A stretch of DNA of 64,000 bases, taken from the NCBI GenBank assembly GCA_023423895.1, contig JAFAER010000045.1:1-64000 (forward strand), written 5' to 3'. Under the pieces are notes generated by a model. That model saw only the letters and a program-made list of their open reading frames with translations, had not been told where the DNA came from and ran no database searches. How positions within the stretch are numbered: position 1 is the stretch's first letter; every line of letters starts with the position of its first letter. This stretch comes from Pseudomonadota bacterium. Lineage in GTDB: Bacteria; Myxococcota_A; Polyangia; Polyangiales; Polyangiaceae. The position numbers and the translations under genes are program-made. Positions 1-9,272 of this stretch are shown piece after piece.

Positions 1-13
1 ACCGGCCGCCTAC

Positions 14-41
14 TTGACCGATAGGACCGGGTTGCTAGCTT
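14..41 (+). promoter_or_regulatory. Candidate sigma70-type promoter
   Basis: TTGACC at 14-19 and TAGCTT at 36-41 are separated by 16 bp, which resembles a housekeeping -35/-10 pair. Transcription would begin near 48-50, leaving about 47 nt of leader before the start of the next gene. This argues against the GTG at 46 as a translation start. It is a pattern match only; promoters are hard to call in high-GC DNA. Confidence 0.35.
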
Positions 42-96
42 CCATGTGAGTAGTCCGGAGCTTGTTCCGCTGTTCCTTTTGGAGGAGGACTTAGGG

Positions 97-264
97 ATGC
101 TCCCTCCGTTCATCATCGAACAGATTCGCAAACGCGAAGAAGAGGAACGCAAGCGGTACGAGCAGCCGCAGCTGGACCTTCCGCTCGCGCCTCCGGGCCC
201 GTCCAAGCGCCGCGAGGAGAGCGACGACGGGGGACAGCGCGGCGTGATCATCGTCGAGCTCTGA
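97..264 (+). CDS. Small conserved-looking acidic/basic protein, 55 aa
   Basis: Unknown function. The protein starts with a short hydrophobic stretch (MLPPFIIEQI), continues into an Arg/Glu-rich helical segment (residues 11-20), then a Pro-rich part, and ends in VIIVEL. A longer reading exists from GTG at 46. I chose ATG 97 because a perfect GGAGGAGG lies at 81-88, 8 nt upstream, and because a promoter-like pair ends at 41. I recall short proteins with the same opening in other Myxococcota, but that is memory, not a search. No signal peptide or membrane helix is evident, so it is probably cytoplasmic. The strong ribosome-binding site is the best evidence that it is expressed. Confidence 0.65.
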   Translation: MLPPFIIEQIRKREEEERKRYEQPQLDLPLAPPGPSKRREESDDGGQRGVIIVEL

Positions 265-279
265 GCCGCCCTCCGGTGC

Positions 280-301
280 CGGACCCCCGCCGGGGGGCCC
301 G
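280..301 (+). terminator. Hairpin after the small gene
   Basis: CGGACCCCC and GGGGGGCCCG can pair around a 3-nt loop, 15 nt after the preceding stop. There is no T-run after the stem, so intrinsic termination is only a possibility. The rest of 265-494 holds no convincing gene. Confidence 0.3.
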
Positions 302-494
302 CATCGTGGCAGCCCGTCACCGCGGCCGAGAGCCGTCCCAGAGCGCCTCGGGGCGCGACGGAGGCGACGCCGACCGGCGGGGCAGCGGGGCAGCGGGGGA
401 GGGGACCACGCGTCGCGCGCAGACCCGCGGAATTCCGGTCTGACGACAAGCCTGTACGAACTCGGGCGCTGCTGTACTAGGCTCCGCCGCCGCC

Positions 495-2318
495 ATGGGC
501 TTGCTTCGCGGATGGCAGCGCTCGGTCGTTGCCCTGCCCCTTTTTTTGATCGGGTTGTCGGCTGATGCCGGCTGCTACGATACCGGGGACGGCTCGGCCC
601 CACCGCTCGAGCAGTTCTACTTCCCGGTCGGCCTGCAGGTGTCGCACGGGGGGACCGTGCTGTACGCGGTCAACTCGAACTTCGACCTGCAATATAACGG
701 CGGGACGCTCCAGTCCTACGATCTCCGGCTGATCCGCCAGCACACGCTGCTCGCGATCAAAGATCCGGCGGATCCGAACCTGCCGCTGCTGCGTCGTCCT
801 CCGGGGCCTTCCGGGTGCCCGGACAATCCGCCGACGTTCAAGGAGGGGGAGGCGGGACGGCAGCCCCTCGGCGAGACGTGCGCGCCGCCCGTCGACTCGA
901 AGGTGTACTTCCGGGACTCCGCCGTCATCGGCGCGTTCGCGACGGATCTCCTCCTCTCGCGTCCTCCCGCCGAGCTCCAGGGCGATTTCGTCGTCGACGG
1001 GCGAGCATCGGCGACGAAGGTGCATGCGGACGACCCGCCCGTCCCCGCCGGCAACTCGACGTTCGATCGTCTGTTCGTCCCGGTGCGCGGCAACGCCACG
1101 CTCACGTGGGCATCGGTCCAGCGCGACTCCGTCGCGAGCGCGCCGAACCCGCAAGACACGAAGGACACGTACGCGCCGTTCCGCATCAACTGCGGTCAGG
1201 ATCCGTCGAAGCGTTGCGACGTCATCCACCAGATCGGCGAGGACCCGAACGAAGAGGGCAACACCCGCCATCTCACGATGCCGGGGGAGCCGTTCGGGGC
1301 GACGATCAGCGAGGACGGCAAGTCGATCGTCATCACGCACCAGAACGACACGCGGACGACGCTGTTCTCGACGGGGCAGTCGCGCACCCGCAACGACGAT
1401 CCGAGCGATCGCCCGTACCCCGCGATCGAGTTCATCGCCGACAACGTTCCCATCGGGGGTGTCGGAGTCGCGGGCATCCCGCACGATCCCGATGCGTTCC
1501 TCGGCGCGCGTGAGCTGCCGCGGCCGGCGTTCCTCGAGACGAGCCGCTCGGTCCCCGAGGTCAGCTTGCTCCGTCGCTACACGGACGAACAAGGCGGCAT
1601 CGGTGCCGCGATCCCGCGACCCTTCCTCGACGTCGAGACTGCGTTCCCGATCACCGTGAGCGCGGGCGGCGCCGACTCGCGCGGCATCGTCATCGACCCG
1701 ACGCCGCGGCTCGCCTGCAAGGCTCGCGTCGCCGAGGCCAGCCAGACGAGCCCGGAGCAACGCGATCGCGAGATGGCCGCGTGCGCGCGCAAGCCGGCGC
1801 GTGCGTTCATCGCGAACCGCTCGCCCGCATCGCTGCTCATCGGCGACATCGGCGCGGCCGAAGGAGCCGACGGCACGTTCGATCCGGACCGGCTCACGAT
1901 TCACACGTCGGTGCCGCTCTCGGCCGGCCCCTCGAAGGTCTATCTCGCGCCCGTGGTCGAGCCCGACGGCGCCTACGCGCTGCGCGTGTTCATCGTCTGC
2001 TTCGATTCCGCGACGGTGTTCGTCTACAACCCGGACCTGCCGGAGGGATTGGGCGTCGAGAAGATCATCCGCGTCGGGCCCGGGCCGTTCGCGATGGCAT
2101 TCGATCCGTTCTCCTTCGAGGACGTGGCGAGGCACGCGCAAGTCCCGATCGACGGGCGCGACGGCCCCGAGCTCCGACGCTACCGCTTCGCGTACATCGC
2201 GAGCTTCACGCAGTCGTTCGTCCAGGTCATCGACCTCGACAACGCCGTCCCGAACCCGGTCACCTACGGCAGCATCGTGTACACGCTTGGTCGTCCGACC
2301 AATCCGAAGGGCAGCTGA
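495..2318 (+). CDS. Exported beta-propeller-like surface protein, 607 aa
   Basis: The N-terminus has a hydrophobic signal sequence (residues 10-23) followed by SADAGC, so the protein is exported. The residue three before Cys is Asp, which makes this a poor lipobox, so cleavage by signal peptidase I is also possible. The body has repeated motifs of the kind found in YncE/lactonase-like propellers (for example FPVGLQVSHGG, PFGATISEDGKSIVITH, GPFAMAFDPFSFED). This suggests a beta-propeller on the cell surface or in the periplasm. The stop overlaps the start of the next gene (TGATG), implying translational coupling and a shared role with that lipoprotein. No catalytic motif is recognised. The ATG at 495 lacks a clear ribosome-binding site. 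Confidence 0.75.
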   Translation: MGLLRGWQRSVVALPLFLIGLSADAGCYDTGDGSAPPLEQFYFPVGLQVSHGGTVLYAVNSNFDLQYNGGTLQSYDLRLIRQHTLLAIKDPADPNLPLLRRPPGPSGCPDNPPTFKEGEAGRQPLGETCAPPVDSKVYFRDSAVIGAFATDLLLSRPPAELQGDFVVDGRASATKVHADDPPVPAGNSTFDRLFVPVRGNATLTWASVQRDSVASAPNPQDTKDTYAPFRINCGQDPSKRCDVIHQIGEDPNEEGNTRHLTMPGEPFGATISEDGKSIVITHQNDTRTTLFSTGQSRTRNDDPSDRPYPAIEFIADNVPIGGVGVAGIPHDPDAFLGARELPRPAFLETSRSVPEVSLLRRYTDEQGGIGAAIPRPFLDVETAFPITVSAGGADSRGIVIDPTPRLACKARVAEASQTSPEQRDREMAACARKPARAFIANRSPASLLIGDIGAAEGADGTFDPDRLTIHTSVPLSAGPSKVYLAPVVEPDGAYALRVFIVCFDSATVFVYNPDLPEGLGVEKIIRVGPGPFAMAFDPFSFEDVARHAQVPIDGRDGPELRRYRFAYIASFTQSFVQVIDLDNAVPNPVTYGSIVYTLGRPTNPKGS

Positions 2319-5300
2319 TGAGAGCCCGCGTCCTCGTCGTCCTCGTCCTTTCTTTGGTCGCCGCCGTCGCCGCCGGCGCGCTCGTCGCGTGCTCGCAGAC
2401 GCCTACGAGCGTCCCCATCCGCACCTTCGAACGCGCGCAGAAGGTCGACGTGATCTGCCTGCGCGTCTTCGGCGACAACGCGCCGGAGCCGCTGAAGCAG
2501 GAGGAGTGTGCGCCCGTTCCGCCGGACGTGAACGGCGGCGGGCTCCAGAACCAGCTCTTCGCGCTCGTCACCCAGACGACGCGTGGCGAAGTCGCCGTCG
2601 TCGATCTCTCGGCGGGGACGATCATCGACCAGAGCCAGGCGGTCCCGGGCCTCAACTTCCTCCCCGTCGGCGCGCTCCCGACGGACATCGCCACCACGCC
2701 GGACGGGCGCATGGCGTTCGTCGCGTCGGCAGAGGCGAACAAGTTCGCGATCTACGGCATCCCCGGGCACCGCATCCTCGGAGACAAGGCACCGAGGCAA
2801 GATCCGCACGGTTCCATCACGCTCGCGTCCTGGCCGGTCTGCGCGCTGCCGCAGCGTCCCGGCTCGCTGACCATCGTCCCGCGGCGCACGGTGACGCCGG
2901 TGACGCCCGAGACCGATGCCGGGACCGATGCAGGTTCGCCCGTGACCACCACGACGGACGCGGCTTACGAGCTCGTCGCGGTGCTCCCCGGCGATCGGAG
3001 GAATCCCGCCAAGGTCGTCACGATCGATCCGCGCCCGTTCCTGCGCGCGACGCCCCGGCTCGATGCAGCGGGCAACCCGCTCGACAATTTCGGTGAGGGC
3101 GAGAAGCTCGTCCCCGGCGAGCTCGGCGCCTGTCCGATCACCTCCGCCATCGAGCTCGCTGGCGAACAGGCCGTCCCCGATTCGTTCCGGCCCGGTCGTC
3201 CGTGGGAGGACGGCGTGAAGTGGATCGACGGCGGGATCGATCTGTCGTGCGAGCTGCCGCCGTCGGGGTCGCCGACGCGCTGCGGGCTCCGTCCGTGCAA
3301 GTGCGTCGATCCCACGACGGGCCTCCCGCCGAGTGAGCTCGACGCAGGCGGCGAAGGCAGCGCATGTGAGCCGGACGCCGGCTCGGAAGAGGCCGAGCGG
3401 CTCCTGGAGCTGGGCCCCCTCGACGCGCCGCAACCGGTTGCGATCGCGCGCGACGATCAGACGGTCTACATCGCCGACAATGCGCTTCCGCTCATCCACG
3501 TGATCGATCTCTCGTCGCCGGGTGCGCCGCGCGAGCTCCCGCCGTTCGTGGTCTCGAGCCTCGTCAATCCGGAGCGTCGCGTCTCGCTCCGCGACATCGC
3601 CATCAGCCCGCCGACGCGCGAGTACAAGCGCTACCTCTACGCGGTCGATCGCGAGGAAGGCTCGATCGCGGTCTTCGACATCACGGATCCGGTCAATGCC
3701 GAGCGCACGCCGATGCGCCGGCCGCACCCGGAGCTCAACCCGTTCCAGCCGGCCGATCGCATCGCCTTCGCGGCGCCCGTCGTCGCCGTCGCGTTCGCGC
3801 GCAACGACTTCCCGCTCGCGCGGATCGACGGCATCGCGCAGGCGAGCGCCAGGAGCGGTCTGCTCTGCAATCCGAACAAGAACGCGGAGCCGGCCGCCAA
3901 TGGGCAGCTCGCGAGGGACTTCGGCTACTACTACCGAGCGAGCTCGCAGGACATCGACGTCGGGCTCGGGCCGTCTCGTCTGCGTGGCATCTTCGCCTTT
4001 GCGACGCTCTCGAACGGGCAGGTCGTCGCGATCGACGTCGACGATTGGGATGCACCTTGCCGACGCCCCCAGGCGTTGACCGGCCCCGCCGTCGCGGGCG
4101 ACGTGCCGGTCGGCGTGCTCGCCGTGGCCCAGCCGGCACCCAGCGGCGCCGATGATCTCGACCCCTACCACGCTCCGGACGCACTGTCGGAGAGCGTCTC
4201 GCAGGAGCTGTTCTTCCCGGTCTCCGCGCCCCATCGCCCGCGTTCGAGCTTCCTCTTGCGCGATGACTCGCGCACGGGCCGTCACATTCCGTTCCTCACG
4301 TCGAACCCCTCGATTTCGTCGGTCGGCGCAGTGGCGCCTCCGCTCACGGGGGCCGGCAGCGAGCGGACGCCGCGGCTCCGTCCGACGGCGGTGACCCCCG
4401 GTGGATCGGCGGCGGGTACGGCGGACGTCGGCATCCGCTTCTCGATCGACACGCCGGACGTGCACTTCGATCAGGACTGGAGCGTCACGTACGAAGGCGC
4501 GCTCCCCGGCTTCGAAGGGCTGCCCGCGACGCTCTCGACGACGGACGGCTATCGCTCGCTCGTCCTCTCGCAGCCGCAGGCGCGCTTCTGCGCGAAGGGC
4601 GTCGAGGACTGGGCGGTTGGTGGCGAGCGAGCCAACGCCGTCGCCAACGCGCTCGCGGTCGCAGGGCGCGCGCCCTACCCGGAGCCGATCGACCGGCGAA
4701 TGCTCGACTACATCCAGGTCACGGACGAGCTGCTGCCTGCAAACGATTCGTTCTGGCGGCAGCCTGACCTGGCCGAGCCGAACAGCTGCTGGGACGACGG
4801 TCTCAATCCGGCCGATCCCAACAACGCAGCGCTCGTCGAGGAGGCCGCACGCGGCCGCTTCGAGGTCTGCTCGAACACGTTCGGCCCGCTGAGCGAGCAA
4901 CGAGAGAGCCGCGACTTCCCGATCCTCGAGGCCTATGACGACCACCTCGTGCTCGGCACGTTCGGGGTCACGGTGCAGGATGGGACGCGCGAGGTCATCG
5001 CCTCCGATCCCTGGAACGTTCCGATCCTCAAGCGGATGCGCTGCTGCTTCCACCACCAGGTGAAGTTCAGCGTTCGCGCCGCGTCCCAGTGGGTGACGGT
5101 GGGCTCCACGGTCGGGTTCCTGAGCCATCTCGTGCCGGCCGAAGGCGGTCGCTGCGTCGCCTCGTGCGAGCCGCGGGAGGCGCTGCTCAATGCGCGAGCT
5201 CCCTCGCTCCCGTTCGGCGCGCCGACGGCAGGCCCGGCGGATTTCGCCCCGTTCCGCGACAGCCCGCTCGCGATGCGGAACCCGGCCTTCTCGTTCTTCA

Positions 5301-5545
5301 TCCAGAACGGGCAGAACGCGGGGACGGACGCGCTCCCCGACCGCGACATGACGTATCGGTTCCAGACGCGTGGTCAGTTCACTCCGCTCGTGATCAACCT
5401 CGCAGCGCAGACCACATCCGTGAACCCGCAGTCCATGCGCTTCATCGAATCGCTCGGTCAGATCGCCGTCGTGGACGGCGCCTCGCAGGGGCTCGTGCTC
5501 ATCGACCTCGCGGGCGTCTCCATTGCGCGCGCGCCGTACTTCTGA
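2318..5545 (+). CDS. Large beta-propeller lipoprotein, 1075 aa
   Basis: The frame is open further upstream, but the start is set at ATG 2318, which shares one base with the stop of the preceding gene. From there a textbook lipoprotein signal follows: MRAR, a hydrophobic core, then LVAC with Cys near residue 27. Propeller-like blades occur throughout (GEVAVVDLSAG, PTDIATTPDGRMAFVASAE, PVAIARDDQTVYIADNALPLIHVIDLS, IAVVDGASQGLVLIDLAG). Several Cys residues, including a CC pair and a CVASC motif in the last third, may form disulfides outside the membrane. It probably works with the upstream protein as a two-component surface assembly. Function and ligand are unknown. Confidence 0.75.
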   Translation: MRARVLVVLVLSLVAAVAAGALVACSQTPTSVPIRTFERAQKVDVICLRVFGDNAPEPLKQEECAPVPPDVNGGGLQNQLFALVTQTTRGEVAVVDLSAGTIIDQSQAVPGLNFLPVGALPTDIATTPDGRMAFVASAEANKFAIYGIPGHRILGDKAPRQDPHGSITLASWPVCALPQRPGSLTIVPRRTVTPVTPETDAGTDAGSPVTTTTDAAYELVAVLPGDRRNPAKVVTIDPRPFLRATPRLDAAGNPLDNFGEGEKLVPGELGACPITSAIELAGEQAVPDSFRPGRPWEDGVKWIDGGIDLSCELPPSGSPTRCGLRPCKCVDPTTGLPPSELDAGGEGSACEPDAGSEEAERLLELGPLDAPQPVAIARDDQTVYIADNALPLIHVIDLSSPGAPRELPPFVVSSLVNPERRVSLRDIAISPPTREYKRYLYAVDREEGSIAVFDITDPVNAERTPMRRPHPELNPFQPADRIAFAAPVVAVAFARNDFPLARIDGIAQASARSGLLCNPNKNAEPAANGQLARDFGYYYRASSQDIDVGLGPSRLRGIFAFATLSNGQVVAIDVDDWDAPCRRPQALTGPAVAGDVPVGVLAVAQPAPSGADDLDPYHAPDALSESVSQELFFPVSAPHRPRSSFLLRDDSRTGRHIPFLTSNPSISSVGAVAPPLTGAGSERTPRLRPTAVTPGGSAAGTADVGIRFSIDTPDVHFDQDWSVTYEGALPGFEGLPATLSTTDGYRSLVLSQPQARFCAKGVEDWAVGGERANAVANALAVAGRAPYPEPIDRRMLDYIQVTDELLPANDSFWRQPDLAEPNSCWDDGLNPADPNNAALVEEAARGRFEVCSNTFGPLSEQRESRDFPILEAYDDHLVLGTFGVTVQDGTREVIASDPWNVPILKRMRCCFHHQVKFSVRAASQWVTVGSTVGFLSHLVPAEGGRCVASCEPREALLNARAPSLPFGAPTAGPADFAPFRDSPLAMRNPAFSFFIQNGQNAGTDALPDRDMTYRFQTRGQFTPLVINLAAQTTSVNPQSMRFIESLGQIAVVDGASQGLVLIDLAGVSIARAPYF

Positions 5546-5560
5546 CAGACCTTTCGACCG

Positions 5561-8344
5561 ATGCCTCGCTCGTTGCCGGCTCGGGGCTCGAGCCCTTCCG
5601 ATTCCCCGGGCACGCCCGCCGCTCCGCAGCGCTCCACAGCGTCCAAGGGGCATGGCGCCGACACACCGGTCATGCGGCAGTTCCTCGCCGCGAAGGCCGC
5701 GTATCCGGACGCCATCCTCTTCTTCCGGCTCGGCGACTTCTACGAGCTGTTCTTCGACGACGCCGTCGTCGCCGCGAAGATCTGCGACCTCACACTCACG
5801 AGCCGCAACAAGCAGGCGGAACAGCCGATCCCGATGTGCGGGGCGCCGTACCACGCAGCGAGCGGCTACATCCAGAAGCTCCTCGACGCGGGCCACAAGG
5901 TCGCCATCTGCGAGCAGATGGCGGACCCGGCGACGGTGAAGGGCATCGTCCCGCGCGAGGTCGTCCGCGTCGCGACGCCGGCCCTCGCGTATGACGACGC
6001 GGGGCTCGACTCGAAGAAGAACCTCTTCCTCATGGGCATCGAAGCCGATGCCGAGCGCGTCGGCATCGCGGTGCTCGACTTCTCCACCGGCGAATTGTCG
6101 GCATGTGAAGCCGACACGACGGAAGCGGCGGTCGCGGAGATCGTCCGACTCGATCCGCGTGAGGTGCTCCTCGGCGTTGCGGCCGAGGAGCTCGGAGCGT
6201 CGATCAAGACGGCCCTCCCGCGCGCGGCGATCCGCGCCGAGAACGGCTCGCCCACGGTCGAGCTCGCGGATGCGCTTGCGATCCTCGACTCCGTCCTCGG
6301 CGCGGGAGTGGCACGGACGGCATGCACCAGCGATCTCGCGCTCCGTGCCGCCGCTCGCTGCCTCGCGCTCGCGAAGGCATGTGAGCCGGGGAAGAAGCTG
6401 CCGATCGCGCGGCTCGTCGAGTACACGCTCGGGGACACGCTCGTTCTCGACGACGCGACGCAGCGGCATCTCGAGCTCGTGCGAACGATGGACGGCGAGA
6501 CACGCGGCTCGCTGCTGGAGCAGATCGACGCGACGAAGACGTCTCCGGGCGCACGGCTCCTGCGCAGGCGGCTGCTCGCACCGCGCACCAACGTCGCCGA
6601 GATCCGCCGGCGCCTCGACGGTGTGGAGCTGTTCGTCACGCAGCCGGGGCTCCGCGCCGACATACGCGCGCGGCTTGCGCGCGTGGCCGACATCGAGCGG
6701 CTCGCAGTGAAGCTCGCGGTCGACCGTGTCGGTCCGCGCGAGCTGTCGCTCCTCCGCGCTTCGCTCGCGGAGCTGCCCGCGATCGATGCGGCGCTCGCAG
6801 CATGCCCGGATCCCATGACCCGCGACGCGCTCGAGATCCCGGACGACGCGACGCCGCGTACGCGCAAGGATCCGAAGAAGCCCACGTTCCTCGACCGCTG
6901 CGAGGACCTCCACACGACGCTCGCCGCGGCGCTCGTCGACGACCCGCCGGTGCGCGCGAGCGAGGGCGGCGTCTTCCGCGACGGCTTCGATGCCGAGCTC
7001 GACGAAGCCCGCACGCTCGCCAGCGACGGGCAGCGGCTCATCGTCGAGCTCGAGGCGCGGCTCCGTGAAGAGTCGCAGATCCCGTCGCTGAAGCTCCGCT
7101 ACACCCGTGTGTTCGGTTGGTACGTCGAGGTGACGAAGAGCCATCTCGCGAAGGCCCCCAAGTCGTGGCGACGCAAGCAGACGATCGCGACCGGCGAGCG
7201 CTTCACGTGCGACGAGCTCGACACGCTCGCCGATAAGCTCGCGCACGCGGAGGAGCGCCGCGAAGAGCGTGAAGCCGAGCTTTGGGCGGCTCTCGTCCGT
7301 GACCTCGCAGCCCACTCGGAGCGCCTCCGGGCGGTCTCGGCACGCATCGCGGCGCTCGATGTCGCGAGCTCGCTCGCGGAGGTCGCGCATCGCGACGACT
7401 ACGTGCGTCCGGACGTCGACGACTCCCTCGAGCTCGTCCTCGAGGACGCACGCCATCCCGTCGTCGAGCGGCTCGCCGCGGCTGGGCGCTTCGTGCCGAA
7501 CGACGTCTCGCTCGACGCTGCCACCGACGCTCCGCCCGATCGCTCGCGCCTCTGGATCATCACCGGCCCGAACATGGCCGGCAAGTCGACCTTCATGCGT
7601 CAGGTCGCGCTGGCCGTGATCCTCGCGCACATGGGATCGTTCGTTCCCGCGAAGCGCGCACGAATCGGCGTCGTCGACCGTGTGCTCACACGCGTCGGCG
7701 CGAGCGACAACCTCGCACGCGGCGAGAGCACCTTCATGGTGGAGATGAAGGAGACGGCGAACATCGTGCGTCGCGGGACCCGACGCTCGCTCGTCGTCCT
7801 CGACGAGATCGGCCGCGGAACGAGCACGTACGACGGTCTGTCGATCGCGTGGGCCGTCGCCGAGCACCTGCACGACGTCGTCGGCTGCCGTGCGCTGTTC
7901 GCGACCCACTATCACGAGCTCACCGAGCTCGCTGCCAGCTCCGCTCGCGCCGACAACTACAGCGTGAGCGCGCGCGAGCACGGCGGCACCATCGTCTTCT
8001 TTCACAAGGTCCAGCGCGGGGCGGCGTCGCGCAGCTACGGCGTTGCATGTGCTCGACTCGCAGGGCTGCCCGAGCCGGTGCTCGCCCGCGCGAAGGCGAT
8101 CCTCGATGACCTGGAGCGGAGCGCTTCGCTCCCGAACGGCAAGGCGTCGCGCGCGACCAGGGGGCGGAAGGACGACGGGCAGCTCGGGCTCTTCGGAGGC
8201 ACGAGCACGCCTGCGCAGGCGCCGGCACCGATCGCGAGCCCGGCGCTCGACATGCTCCGCGCGCTCGACGTCGAGCGGATCACGCCGATCGAGGCGCTCA
8301 TGACGCTCGCGAAGCTCAAGGGGCTCGCGGGCCACGACTCGTGA
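5561..8344 (+). CDS. mutS: DNA mismatch repair protein MutS
   Basis: MutS recognises mismatches and small loops in newly replicated DNA and recruits MutL. The mismatch-binding Phe-X-Glu motif is at F60-Y-E62 within GDFYELF. The Walker A loop GPNMAGKST is at residues 669-677, Walker B LDEIGRGTS near 747-755, and the FATHYHELTEL switch follows. At 927 aa it is longer than typical bacterial MutS (about 850) because of a roughly 30-residue Ser/Pro-rich N-terminal extension; a start near M38 would give the usual length. The C-terminal Pro/Ala linker and terminal helices resemble the dimerisation region. The gene begins 15 nt after the propeller lipoprotein and its stop overlaps the next start as GTGA. 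Confidence 0.97.
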   Translation: MPRSLPARGSSPSDSPGTPAAPQRSTASKGHGADTPVMRQFLAAKAAYPDAILFFRLGDFYELFFDDAVVAAKICDLTLTSRNKQAEQPIPMCGAPYHAASGYIQKLLDAGHKVAICEQMADPATVKGIVPREVVRVATPALAYDDAGLDSKKNLFLMGIEADAERVGIAVLDFSTGELSACEADTTEAAVAEIVRLDPREVLLGVAAEELGASIKTALPRAAIRAENGSPTVELADALAILDSVLGAGVARTACTSDLALRAAARCLALAKACEPGKKLPIARLVEYTLGDTLVLDDATQRHLELVRTMDGETRGSLLEQIDATKTSPGARLLRRRLLAPRTNVAEIRRRLDGVELFVTQPGLRADIRARLARVADIERLAVKLAVDRVGPRELSLLRASLAELPAIDAALAACPDPMTRDALEIPDDATPRTRKDPKKPTFLDRCEDLHTTLAAALVDDPPVRASEGGVFRDGFDAELDEARTLASDGQRLIVELEARLREESQIPSLKLRYTRVFGWYVEVTKSHLAKAPKSWRRKQTIATGERFTCDELDTLADKLAHAEERREEREAELWAALVRDLAAHSERLRAVSARIAALDVASSLAEVAHRDDYVRPDVDDSLELVLEDARHPVVERLAAAGRFVPNDVSLDAATDAPPDRSRLWIITGPNMAGKSTFMRQVALAVILAHMGSFVPAKRARIGVVDRVLTRVGASDNLARGESTFMVEMKETANIVRRGTRRSLVVLDEIGRGTSTYDGLSIAWAVAEHLHDVVGCRALFATHYHELTELAASSARADNYSVSAREHGGTIVFFHKVQRGAASRSYGVACARLAGLPEPVLARAKAILDDLERSASLPNGKASRATRGRKDDGQLGLFGGTSTPAQAPAPIASPALDMLRALDVERITPIEALMTLAKLKGLAGHDS

Positions 8345-9261
8345 CCGCGGTCCCCCAGCCGGCGCTGGCGGCTCTGCACTCTCCCGGTTCGCGGAGCGGC
8401 GGCTACGTCCTCGTCGCTGCCGCCGCGTCCGGGTGGGGGCTATGGCCGCTCATCCTGCGGCATGCCGAGATGCCGGCAACGCTCCAGTCCGCGGTGATGA
8501 TGACGGTCCTCATGGTCGTCAGCATTCCGATGATGCTGCGGGACCGCGTTCGTGTCCGGGCGCGGCCGGTCCACTGGCTCGGCGTCGGATGGCTCGGCCT
8601 CGCCGACGCGCTCAACGTCGTCCTGTTCTTCGCCGCCTACCAGCGGACGTCCGTGGCGGTCGCGGTGCTGACGCACTATCTCACGCCCGTGTTCGTTGCC
8701 GTTGCGGCGCCGCTCTTCCTCGGAGAGCGACCGCAAGCACGCACCTTCGGGTCGGTCGCAGTCTCCTTCGCCGGCCTGCTCCTCTTGCTGCAACCGTGGG
8801 ACAAAGGGCTCGGGCCAGGCGATCTCGTCGGCGCCGCCCTCGGGGCGGGCAGCGCGATCTTCTACGCGTCGAACGTGATCGTGAACAAGCGGCTGGCGCC
8901 CGTCTTCTCGGCGAGCGAGCTGATGTTCTTCCACGGATTCGTGGCGGTCCCATTCCTCTGGGCGGTGGTCCCGGCCGGTGCGCTGGCCGAGACCCCGACG
9001 GCGTCGCTGGCCGTGGTCGCGGTGGGAGCCCTCGGGCCGGGCGCCCTCGGTGGCCTGATGTTCGTGTGGGGCCTGCGTCGCATCGCCGCTAGCCATGCCT
9101 CCGTCCTCACCCTCCTCGAGCCGTTCGTGGCCGTGGCGATTGCCGCCCTGTGCTTCGGCCAGAGGCTCGGCAGTGCCCAAATAGTCGGGGGAATGCTCAT
9201 CCTTACGGGGGCGGTCGTCGTGATCACCGCACGACCGCAACAACGTGCGGAGATCGGATAG
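8341..9261 (+). CDS. EamA/DMT-superfamily membrane transporter
   Basis: The 306-residue protein is almost entirely hydrophobic helices, consistent with about ten transmembrane segments in two repeated EamA halves. Family hallmarks are the motif SGWGLWPLILRHAEMP near residue 30 and the repeat ends HYLTPVFVAVAAPLFLGER and LLEPFVAVAIAALCFGQRL. These proteins export or import small metabolites such as amino acids; the substrate cannot be read from sequence. It starts with GTG overlapping the mutS stop by 4 bp, so it is probably translated from the mutS message. The functional link to repair is unclear and may only reflect gene packing. Confidence 0.88.
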   Translation: MTAVPQPALAALHSPGSRSGGYVLVAAAASGWGLWPLILRHAEMPATLQSAVMMTVLMVVSIPMMLRDRVRVRARPVHWLGVGWLGLADALNVVLFFAAYQRTSVAVAVLTHYLTPVFVAVAAPLFLGERPQARTFGSVAVSFAGLLLLLQPWDKGLGPGDLVGAALGAGSAIFYASNVIVNKRLAPVFSASELMFFHGFVAVPFLWAVVPAGALAETPTASLAVVAVGALGPGALGGLMFVWGLRRIAASHASVLTLLEPFVAVAIAALCFGQRLGSAQIVGGMLILTGAVVVITARPQQRAEIG

Positions 9262-9272
9262 AATGCTCGGCC

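Noticed and set aside
46..96. GTG 46 as start of the first small gene
   Set aside because: It would leave the excellent GGAGGAGG at 81-88 inside the gene and sits at the predicted transcription start.
2264..8335. A stop-free minus-strand frame of about 2000 codons opposite the propeller lipoprotein and mutS
   Set aside because: It lies antisense to clearly real genes, is extremely Arg/Asp/Glu/Val-rich with no domain, and is the expected mirror of GC-rich codon bias.
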